Shown: positions 33,035-42,330 of the stretch, piece by piece | Layout: each line of letters opens with the position of its first letter | Numbering within the stretch: position 1 is the stretch's first letter | NCBI GenBank assembly: GCA_950295325.1 | Contig: OX485809.1 | Coordinates: forward strand, 15,316,001-15,380,000 | DNA length: 64,000 nt | Direction: 5' to 3' | Origin: Polytrichum commune | Taxonomy: Eukaryota; Streptophyta; Polytrichopsida; Polytrichales; Polytrichaceae | Made by a program: the position numbers and the translations under genes | The notes under the pieces: generated by a model | Seen by the model: the letters and a program-made list of their open reading frames with translations, nothing else | Databases searched by the model: none | Told to the model about the DNA's origin: nothing

Positions 33035-34084
33035 CCCTTGGTTGCCCATATAATAGTACGTGTTGTGTACCTCCCTATGATTTTGATATGGCCTTTAAAA
33101 ACAAATTTGTGCAATAAAAGACCTTGTGTCAATTGTACATGTTTTCTAGCACTTTCCTCCTAGGAATTGATTAGACCCTATGTATCAACCCACCGAGTTC
33201 CCTAACTTTTCTAAGTACGCGCCCCACAAATGGTTTAAATATGCTTCTAGAACACAAAGTTCTATCTCATTTTAACACATGTCTTTTGATATCCATTCTT
33301 AACTATGAGCCTCCCCATATTAGTGACCACCTGTATACCCCACTGCATACCTTAGTCTGAAAATCATAATTTGAAAAACCGAATCATCTATGAAATTAGC
33401 TTTGAATGCTTTGAATTGTTATTATGGGAACCCATGGATTATGGGGTGAATCGACCACAAACCTATCAAAGAATTACTTTTGTTTTGAATGGAGGAGAGA
33501 CAAGTATAACAATGGTCAACTTCTTAAATGCTAGTGACCTTTTCCAATGGGGAAGCTTCTAATACAAGCATGTTATGAATGAATGAATCCCCCCTCCAAA
33601 TCTAAACTTGGAGACTAAGCAAGTATGTTGAAAATAATATTATTGGGTAATGCTATGCCACCTACACCTACTTCAACCTATAATAAGTTGCAAGCATCCC
33701 CGGAACCCACATTCAAACCGAAGATCGATGCATATGAAGCCACAATGCACTTTATTTCTCACCCAAAAGGGTCATGCTTGACATTGCCATCCATTCTTAT
33801 GCACGGTCATGGTATGTAACATAATTTCCCCTCGATGGTGCCATAACTTGAATCTAGCTTGTGAGTTGTGTGCGGGTAGTAGGAGTGTGATCCCGTAGCA
33901 CGAAACCCTAAAAATTCAAGTGAGCCATCCATTGGCATGAAGCATAAGCAACAATCGGTGGAGGCAATAGATCACAAGTGCGACGGGGTCACTTGTGGCT
34001 ACTAAAGATAGAGCATTGTAAGCCAACACCCCACCCAAATATAACATTATGCAGCTCTTTGGATGCGTCCTCTGGGACCATGTA
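32204..34084. other. intergenic, nothing coding
   Basis: It contains a GT microsatellite (about 32965-33000) joined to a run of 34 T (33001-33034). Open frames over these low-complexity tracts are artefacts. No domain was recognised in the remaining short frames. Confidence 0.55.
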
Positions 34085-34330
34085 TCACATGAGCAATGAA
34101 CTGGGAGAGCCGACCACTAGTTGTAGATGAACTGGTCGAGTTTGAGAAGTAACCAGTTGAAGTTCAAGACTTTCAAGAAAGCAACTGATCAATTTAGAGG
34201 AATATGTGGAATATATCTCAAATTATTAAAGAAAAATTGGAAGATCACAATATGTAACCGATTGGACTTGGAAATGATAGGATTTTGACTGCTTATGTTC
34301 AAAAATATGCCCACACATTGTACATGAGCA
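34085..34330 (+). repeat. repeat family E, copy 4
   Basis: It has GAGTTTGAGAAGTAACCAGT, TTGAAGTTCAAGACTTTCAA, ATATGTAACCGATTGGACTT and GATTTTGACTGCTTATGTTC. It lacks the extra block of copy 2. Confidence 0.7.
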
Positions 34331-34750
34331 TTTTCTTCTTTAATTTGTAATTCCCCGTCTATGGGGTGTACTCAGGTTGTGTACTATGAACTTTTTGACA
34401 AACATAAGTAATATTGTAGTGTTTATTTTATTTTATTTTAATTACAACCTCTTTCATTGGAAAGACAACATCATGTAACTACTTAGTATTGTTGTGAAAA
34501 CTAACATCCTAAATTCTATAAGTATACATATAATTTCTTTTGAGGATGTCCACTGCTTTAACATTAGGTTTTGGACTTGTGTTGGTTTTGGATTATCTAT
34601 CAATAGTTGAGAAGATTCAAATAAGACATACTATGGTGCATTGGAATCACCTTTCAATCGCTAATGAAAAATATCTAGAATGTTATCAATCCAATAATAA
34701 TCAAGGCAACCGAGACTTCAAGTGACGGTTGAGCACCATCACCAAAATTA

Positions 34751-35083
34751 GATAGGCCTAATTTGGTTACTTCTCTTGATTATACACCTATACTTGAGTG
34801 GTATGTGGTCAGGTAGATCTTCAAGTCCACATACAAAATGACATATGTTTAAAGTAGATTGGATTATCCATTCAAAATATGATAACCATTCTAAACTCAA
34901 TAGTCAACATAAGTGGAGAGACCTATATGATCACTTACTGAACATGAGAATCTTCACTTTGATAATGAATGGGATATTCCTGGAAGCTCCAAAAATTACG
35001 AGGAGCGTAAGTTACAGCCTTGTTTTGGGTTTGCTAACCATCTTGTACTAATCGTGTGTTCGGTGTCCTAGGCGGAAGTGGGC
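34751..35083 (+). mobile_element. MITE family A, copy 3
   Basis: The interior matches the family (ACCTATACTTGAGTGGTATG, ATGATAACCATTCTAAACTC, GAATCTTCACTTTGATAATG). The ends are more diverged than in copies 2 and 6. Confidence 0.7.
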
Positions 35084-35566
35084 TAGTCGGGGAAAAGTAA
35101 CCATTGAAGACCCATTTCCCTTGCAGAGTCAGTTCGTTCATTTGTTCTTTTGTTGGCAATTGTATACTTGAAAAGGAGAACCCTAGCTAGCGACGTGCAG
35201 ATCCTTGCATGGCAATTTGCAAAGCTGGGGAGTGAGACCGAGTTTGGCCTCCCTGCAGCCAGGTTGCAGCTTTCGGTTGGCCAGGTACCAAAAAACACTA
35301 GGACACACGAAGCTTCATTGCAGTGCACATTGATGGCGGGCCATGGATATAATTGATTGAGGGTGCACTTATTTCCAGAGATGCCTGACATTGCTCTCAA
35401 TGTGGCCATGGGTGGAGGGATGGCCCACAGCGTTTTTTGATGGGTTCTCGATCGATTGGGAGTCACAGTTTGAAGGAGTCAAAAGAGCAAGACAAGCCGG
35501 ATTGGGAAGTGCCGCCGCTGATCGAATTGCTGATGTTTCCGTCTAATATTATTGTTATTATTCACA

Positions 35567-35597
35567 CCTACGTAGCCTGGGACTAGGCTACGTAAGT
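35567..35597. repeat. small hairpin
   Basis: TACGTAGCC and GGCTACGTA are inverted around a short loop (TGGGACTA). There is no clear terminator or gene context. Confidence 0.7.
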
Positions 35598-35790
35598 GAC
35601 TGGGCGAGTTTCTGACTTTGTGGCACCAGCATGGAGTAATGGGTGGACTCGATTCAAGGCTTTTCATTTGTCAGCCGCATTAGTTGGTATTGAAACGGTC
35701 GCTCGAGGCTTTCAGAGAGGCTTTGGGATGTTTTCGTACAATTATCAGATTCCAGGTGAGCTTAGGCATGGCTTGCTGGACTCATGCAGA

Positions 35791-36014
35791 CTAACACCGA
35801 TCGTCCCTATCAGTGTGTGTTACTATTTGGAGTTACGCAGTGCAAGAACCTCTTGCTCAAGAGTTCAATTTTTACTAACGAAAGTTCAATAGGTTGTTCG
35901 GACATTATAGAACATGAACGACTTTGCTCAGTAAAATGTTACATTCTCGTTACATAATTATAGTGCTGCGTTACTCCGAATAGTAACACGTGCTAATCGG
36001 GATAATTAGTGTAA
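35791..36014. mobile_element. MITE family C, copy 1
   Basis: The terminal inverted repeats are about 50 bp. The left starts TAACACCGATCGTCCCTATC and continues GTGTGTTACTATTTGGAGTT. The right is the inverse (AACTCCGAATAG-type sequence, AACACGTGCTAATCGGGATA). The middle carries TTCAATAGGTTGTTCGGACA, shared with copy 2 at 39142. Confidence 0.85.
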
Positions 36015-36791
36015 TCACTTATGGTTGACAACGAAGGTGACAACCAAGGGTGAGGTGGCAAACCGGGTGTGGTGATGGGCATGCCATTCATAGCATCAGT
36101 TCTCCACTTCCATGATCTTGAGCAGGCTGTCAGTGCAGGGGTTGGTAACTTGGTGCTCATCACGATCGTAATTCAAAGCTGCCACTGCCTGTTGTTGATT
36201 TGCATCTTACAATTCTTAGTCTTGTTGCCAAGTGAGGCGTTTGGTGGGAGCGGAAGGCTAGGTCACTGCTCTTGAATCATCGATCTTAATTTTGCAGCTC
36301 ATTTTAGACTCGAGAGACCTCTGTTTCTTGAAGTTTTTCTTGAGCTTCTGATTGACGCCCCTGTTTGTTTCCAACTTGAATTGTGCAGGCATATCCACAT
36401 TGCATTATCAAGACTGTCAGTTTGTAGATATCAAACTTTGTACATCAATTTCTTTGTATGATACATGTTCTGAAGGATCTCGGCCACTAGTCTCAGTTGA
36501 AGCAATCTAGCCGCCGCCGTGAAGATTCCATCCACTGTCAAGCTCCACATTTTGGATCATTGCACTGTGGTTAACTCACACATCTAGATTTTCCATTCAT
36601 CAGGGTGACCACAGAGCATCAGGGCCGAATTCCAGAGCCCACATTGACATCAGGCTAGCAATTGCTGCCACTTGAATTTTCTGTCTCCCAGTTGCTAGTA
36701 ACCCTGATTCATTGGTGAAAGAGCACAGACAGACAGACTCTCCAGAGAGTGGCTTGCTCTGGAGTTAGGAGGGTTAGGGTGAGAAGCAGCC

Positions 36792-37619
36792 ATGGTGGGA
36801 TCATCAACAGCAGAAACGATTCACCGGGAATCTACAAGCACGAGGAGATGGTGCAATGTTAATGTTGCGCTGACGATCATTCTCTCGTGCCTAATTTTCA
36901 ATCTCCCGGGAACAAGTGCCTGGAACTGCTCCACAACCAGCCGCGACGCTCTGCTCAACTTCAAGGCGGGGCTGGTGGACACCCCAAACCTGTTCGTAAC
37001 GTGGACCACGAGCTTAGACTGCTGTTTGTGGCAATTCGTAACCTGCCGGGAATCAGACGGGGCGATTCTTCAGCTCCAGATCACGGGATCCTCAGTCTCG
37101 CAACCTTACAGGAACACGAGCTACAACACATACACACTGGGCTCCACTCTCGTCGACCTGGACCAGCTCCAAGTGCTCAAGATCCAGTGGGTTCTGTTCA
37201 ACAGCTCCATCCCTTCCAGATGGTCCTCGTTCTCCAACAACCTGCAGAACTTGACGGTGAACGATGCCAACTTGCGTAACGACATCCCGTCGTCGCTGTC
37301 GAATATCGACTACTTGCAGCACCTCGACCTCAAGTCAAATCATCTCACGGGATCCATCCCTTCGTCGTTTTGTACCATGAAGCATCTAACCTACCTGGAT
37401 GTTTCTTATAATGACATGAGTTACAATCTGGTGCCCACCTGCCTGCAAGGCTCGACTTCCGTTAGTCTTCTCTACGGTAACCAGGGTGAAAGCACTAGCC
37501 CGGGGTCGCCTGGTACTAGTAGAGCTCCAAGTGCCTTGTTCCCTCTTAGGTCAGCGATGGGGATTTTCATGACCCTCACATTTGGGGGTTACGTTTTAGC
37601 AGCACTGGACTTGCTCTAG
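36792..37619 (+). CDS. small extracellular leucine-rich repeat protein
   Basis: An intronless frame of 275 aa with a good start context (GCAGCCATGG). Residues 22-44 form a hydrophobic signal-peptide-like stretch. An LRRNT_2 cap follows (about 48-85, RDALLNFKAGL then DCCLWQFVTC). A few plant-type LRRs follow (YLQHLDLKSNHLTGSIPSSF, HLTYLDVSYNDM), fewer than in receptor kinases or receptor-like proteins. There is no kinase. The last 20 or so residues (IFMTLTFGGYVLAALDLL) are hydrophobic after a Ser/Gly/Pro-rich stretch, as in GPI-anchored proteins or a short TM anchor. Proteins of this shape often act as co-receptors or cell-wall inhibitors. The exact role is unknown. Parts of its 3' end recur downstream. 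Confidence 0.8.
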   Translation: MVGSSTAETIHRESTSTRRWCNVNVALTIILSCLIFNLPGTSAWNCSTTSRDALLNFKAGLVDTPNLFVTWTTSLDCCLWQFVTCRESDGAILQLQITGSSVSQPYRNTSYNTYTLGSTLVDLDQLQVLKIQWVLFNSSIPSRWSSFSNNLQNLTVNDANLRNDIPSSLSNIDYLQHLDLKSNHLTGSIPSSFCTMKHLTYLDVSYNDMSYNLVPTCLQGSTSVSLLYGNQGESTSPGSPGTSRAPSALFPLRSAMGIFMTLTFGGYVLAALDLL

Positions 37620-37620
37620 T

Positions 37621-38285
37621 GTCTAGTGTGCTTTCATAGCTTTTGAAACTAGCAAGGGGGAGAATTAGTAGGTGCTAAGGATGAAGTTCGTGTTTCCGAA
37701 GTAGGTGCCCTAGAGGGAGTCCAAATTGGCAGCCATTGGCATCATGTGGTTGTAAATCTAAAACAAAGTTGAGCTGAGAGTTTTTCGATTGTAATTTGTG
37801 GGACATTGATCACTCTCACTCACACATCATATAATTCATTTCCACGTTATGTTGATCTCATCCTGTGCGCGCACTCTTGAATCTTGATTAAAGCACCTTA
37901 CACCATGTCATCAACATTCAACTAGAATTTTTCTCTAGTATGCTTCATTGTAATTTCTTAAATTAGGGAGGGGAAAGAGTTGGGTACTAATCTCACCTTT
38001 ACATTTTTGAGTTTTCTGTTAGCACTCTTGCTGCAGTGTGCTTCATTGTTTTGGAAGCTAGGGGTAGGATTTGGTACCAAGGAAGAAGTCCGTGCTTCTG
38101 ACGTAGGTGCCCCACAGGGCATCCAAATTGGAAGCCATTCAAATTTGTGGAGAGGTGGGGCATGTCGCCGGAAGATTAAGAAAAGTCAAGTTGCTTATGC
38201 CTTCTCTCCTAGGTCTGCAATGAGGCTCCTCTTCAATACCACATTTGTGGGCAATTATGCCATGCTTTTGCTCTATTTCTAGGTC
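37621..38285 (+). pseudogene. partial repeats of the LRR gene 3' end
   Basis: The 3' flank of the LRR gene (TGTGCTTTCATAG, GAAGTTCGTG, GTAGGTGCCC, CCAAATTGGCAGCCATT) recurs at about 38037-38135 (TGTGCTTCATTG, GAAGTCCGTG, GTAGGTGCCC, CCAAATTGGAAGCCATT). A third weak copy is at about 37937-37990. After the second copy, 38195-38283 reads FSPRSAMRLLFNTTFVGNY and resembles the LRR protein's C-terminus FPLRSAMGIFMTLTFGGY. The order (UTR-like, then C-terminus) suggests a tandem duplication whose LRR part was lost. Confidence 0.6.
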
Positions 38286-39141
38286 ACTTGAGCAGCATGT
38301 GATGAATCATTGACTCAAGTAGGGAAAACAACTGGACAAAACCTGTTTCCATGGGTTGTCCAAAGACCTGCAGCAGCGATTGTAAATGATCCATGGGCAG
38401 GCAGGGCATGTGGTCGGAATCAACAAGTCTGAGCTCAATCAGAATTTTGGTGGCACTGGGTTGGCCACTCTGACTCACTCACTCGCTCGCTCAATTATAT
38501 GCCAATCGGATAATCCAGTTTTTCTCCATGTGATCATGATGGTCTCAACCTGCACTCACTCTTTTGAATCAAACCATGTGACCAATGCCCAGGCGCTGGT
38601 TTGTTTTTTGCTGTAACTTAGAGCAAATCTCTGCGTACATCACAAGTGCAGAATAACTTATGTAGTCAATGATCGTTGTCTCACTGCAGCCTCAACAATC
38701 GGAGTGTGATTTCTGTGTGTTTGAGGGGTTTGGATTTTTATTTTTAAGAATATAAACTTTGCATTATGTCCCCACATGCAACTCGATGGAACAAAAGCAT
38801 GTACCATGTACGCACTGCACACATGGCATGTGAAGCCCATGTGAAGTGTAATGAAAGGCAAGTACGAGCTACATTATAAACCCTCTGTAATGTATTGCCC
38901 CTGTAGAATGAACGGCTTGCAGCAAGGACTTTCTCTCCTCCAAGCAGTATGAAACGTTTAGGTATATGTTAAGTTAGTCGGTGCTCCTCAATATTACCGT
39001 GAATATAGGTACCTGGAATCTCGGATTTTAGGATACAGGCTTAGGTATACTACTAACTTAGTTCATGGAAGCAACCACTGAGCCCTGGAAACAAGTATGA
39101 CGGCCGAGTCAAAGGCAATCTAGCTCAAAACATTAATTTTG
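38286..39141. other. intergenic, nothing recognised
   Basis: Short frames only. No repeats shared with the rest of the window were noticed. Confidence 0.4.
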
Positions 39142-39363
39142 TCTACACTGATCATCCCAATTAGTGTGTGATAATATTCGGAGTTACGCAGTGCAAAACA
39201 TCGGAACTCAGGAGTTTAAATTTTACTAGCAAAGGCTCAATAGGTTGTTATGACATTATAGAACACAAATGACTTTTCTTGGTAAAATAGTACATTCTCA
39301 TTGAACAACTTTAGCAGTGTAACTCCAAAGAGTAACACACACTAATTGGGATAATCCGTGTAG
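39142..39363. mobile_element. MITE family C, copy 2
   Basis: The left end CTACACTGATCATCCCAATT plus AGTGTGTG is inverted at the right end (CACACACTAATTGGGATAAT plus CCGTGTAG). The interior matches copy 1 (CTCAATAGGTTGTTATGACA, TTATAGAACACAAATGACTT). Confidence 0.88.
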
Positions 39364-39640
39364 TTGTTCACTAACCTTTCTTTTCTTTTTTCTTTTTACG
39401 TCAAATGAGAATTTCCCATCAAGTTTAGTAGAAAGCACTGCAGAGGACAAGATGGAACCTTGATGGAAAGATTTGTGACAAGCATGAGAGACTTGCAACA
39501 TGAGAAAAACCCTATCAGGATAGAGTCAAACATAGTAACCAACAAAAAGCAATAACTAAACATGCAAGCACAACCAAAGGAACCAAGCCATCTTAAGCCC
39601 TACCTGCACTGTCGGTTATCTTTGATTAATGCTAAGGGGC

Positions 39641-39868
39641 CACTAGAAGAAAACTTGTCGATTACAACCATCCATTGATGCAACTCATGACGAGAAAATA
39701 CATAAATATTGCATTTTGATTGTCAACCAAAGGTTTTTCATTGCGGTTGACAACCAAAACTTGCAATAGACAATTAAATCTATACATTTTATGCATTTTT
39801 TCATTATGAATTGCAATGAGCAAGTTGCAACATATGGTTGTCATGGACAAGCTTTCTTCTAGCGAGTG
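39641..39868. mobile_element. non-autonomous element with CACTA-like ends (family F, copy 1)
   Basis: The left end is CACTAGAAGAAAACTTGTC. The right end (reverse complement) reads CACTCGCTAGAAGAAAGC followed by TTGTCCATGACAACCAT, close to the CACTACAAGAAA termini of plant CACTA transposons. Length is 228 bp. The interior has TTGACAACCAAAACTTGCAA and its inverted relatives. A related copy lies at 59540-59782. Confidence 0.6.
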
Positions 39869-41324
39869 CTACGGAGAAGTGCAGCTTGACTATTGTCAAA
39901 TCTCATTTGTGCAACACTACCAATTAACTTAGCTAGGCACATAACTGACATAACTAGTGTAATTAAGTTTAACTCCTTCTTTCATGGATCATTAAGGATG
40001 GAGCTAGAAAGACAAGGTCATTTATGTTACCTTTAGCTAATGCTAACTCTACTAGATAAACATGGTGCAATTGCAAATTCTAGCTAATTTAAGATAACTA
40101 GCTGCTAATTGACAATGCAGCCACTTGGCAATGGCAACCTAGGTCTAACTTAATTTTCCTTAGCTAATGCTATGTGATCCTTCTAATGCTAGCTCTAGCT
40201 CAACCATATGCAATTGCAAAATTTTAATTAACATGTTGTTAACTTAACATAACTACACTTAATATTGTATTTAGTGTCACTCACTATCTGGAGTTACAAT
40301 GCTATATCTTTTATTATTAATAATAAAACTTCTTACCAAGTAAATGTCCAAACAACCAATTTGACCTTTTGTTGGCAAAAAATGAGGTATACAGTAAATA
40401 GTTTTAGCATTGCATCTAGGGCACGATGCCAAAAGGTAAGAATAGTCAGAATAACTAGCTTTTAAAGAATGCCACACCAAACCTAAGCTAACTAATGCCA
40501 CAAAACACCTTAGCATGCAGGAATTTCTGATCATGGATAAAATATGCATCTCATGTCGGTGGCAAAAGATCTCACGACAACCGAAGGTCTTGTCAAACTG
40601 TTCCAAGTAAAATCTTGGGCATTTTCAACTGACATTTGTTTCCAGGAGATTTGAGTTATACTCGAAGGAACTTGTTTTCCAACATTAGGTAGACATTCGT
40701 GTACACAAGGAATTCAAAACTTTCTCAAAATTAATGGTGGCCCGGTCTACGGATATAGCGGTGGCTTGAGTTATTCACTAACTTTGAGAACTGATGAGAG
40801 GGTGGTGACTTGGTTCGTGATTTGGGAGGAGGAAGATTTGACAGTAGAGGATTGTGTAGATCCGCTCAGGATAGCGTGACATACAGCTATTCAAACCTAG
40901 TGGAAGAAGTTTCGTGAACTGGGCTTGAGGGTTGCTTCCATCTTTGGAAGCTGTGACCAATTTAGTTGAGGCATCGGGTTCCCCTCCACTACCAACAACT
41001 TTCTGAAGCTCCTAGAAAATGCCAAAGAAAAACAATCAGCTTCAATGCGTGGTTAGACGTGAATAAAAGTCCGTTGCATTCAACTCTGCTCACGAGCTCC
41101 GTGGTTTAGAAGTTCCCAGGTAAGTGACCAATTCTTTTGTTTAATCCCAAAAAGTGGTCAATCACTTCTCAAGAACTTCCTAACTCCCAGAAGTCATTCT
41201 GTTCCCCACATTTTTCTGTTTCGGGGAGTTCTCACTCAGGTTTCCTGCATATTTTAGCTCTGCACCCAATTCCGTTAGGATAAAAAAGACGCAATTAGTT
41301 AAAATTGAACTCACATCAACCAAT
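39869..41324. other. intergenic, nothing coding
   Basis: It contains repeated short blocks rich in TAGCTAATGCTA (about 40030-40220). A fragment ATATTGTATTTAGTGTCACT at 40262 matches the end of the element at 63048-63214. Confidence 0.4.
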
Positions 41325-41770
41325 GCAGTAAGATGATCTCATGCTCTGCTTTGGTGCCATGGGATGTAGATTGACAGGATTCTTTGGTTGAATCAAATGA
41401 CGTGCAATGTGACAATCAACAAATGCTATATTTCACTCAGGCCATCAAAGACACAGGATGGCCTGTGATGTTTGTCCCATTCAGGAGTACTCCAGAGTTT
41501 CAAGAGCCCCTCCAAGAGCAAAATTTGAAGACCTCAAGGCTATGTAAGTTAATTCTACAGCTGCATTCTTGAATTGAGACTCTGGAGTACTCCAAGACAC
41601 AGGATGGCCTCTGATGCTTGGTCCATTCAGCTCTAGAATACCTTATGTAGGCTTGAGGTGTTCAAATTTGCATTGAAGCTTTGAGCAGCTTCAACACGTT
41701 TTTAATACACGTTTCTTGACAACTACACAAAAACACCTGCATATTATTTCCAAAAACCAACTAGCCTTGG
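41325..41770 (+). pseudogene. inverted partial copy of the PARN last exon and 3' UTR
   Basis: GATGATCTCATGCTCTGCTT through GGAGTACTCCAGAGTTTCAA matches the PARN terminal exon (48409-48620, minus strand) at about 80-90% by eye, with frame-breaking indels. Positions 41574-41640 repeat part of it (GACACAGGATGGCCTCTGAT). From about 41625 the sequence matches the PARN 3' UTR (CATTCAGCTCTAGAAT, TGTAGGCTTGAGG, CCAACTAGCCTTG). An insert of about 90 bp separates the two parts. It is a decayed segmental duplicate, about 7 kb from the gene and in the opposite orientation. Confidence 0.88.
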
Positions 41771-42330
41771 TGAGCAATTTCTATGGACTATTTTCCCTCT
41801 TCATCCTCCAAAAGCTAACAAAATGACTCAAGCCTCAACACTTAGTACTGCTGCAAGGTTTTTGTAACAATAGTGACATGGTGCACAGCTAGCTCAAGGA
41901 TGCTTGATTAGGACACAGCTCAGTTCTTTTCCACTCATTTGTAAACTTCAGATATAGTCTTCTTGAGTTGAACAGTAACCTTGCTGTACATTTGAAGATT
42001 TAGAAAGAAAAAAAAAAACCCTTTGCTAATGAGTCAAGTCTGTACAATGGCATTTTACCTTTGCATCAGTTTTTTAAAGTACAACCGAGTGAAGCCATGC
42101 CCAGGCAGCTAACACAAGGGGTCTAATTGACGAGTACTAACTATGTTACTGTGTCTGGACTTTGCTTAAGATAGACCTTCTGCATGAAAGAATAAATCAA
42201 ACCTAACAAACTCATTCTATCATTATGTCCCCATACCAATGTGAGCGACCAACATCAAAATGGCAAGTATATGTTGGTGATTTGATATGACGGTGAACAA
42301 AAAATAAATGCTAGTCTTCCTGCTTACTTA
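41771..42330. other. flank of the plastid-protein gene
   Basis: It lies 3' of the minus-strand gene ending at 42331 and should hold its 3' UTR. No other feature was seen. Confidence 0.45.

Noticed and set aside
32865-33163. ORFs over the GT and T runs
   Set aside because: Low-complexity translation of a microsatellite (poly-Cys/Val and poly-Phe).
41384-41572. 62-aa ORF on the plus strand
   Set aside because: It is out of frame relative to PARN and sits inside the decayed copy of its last exon.
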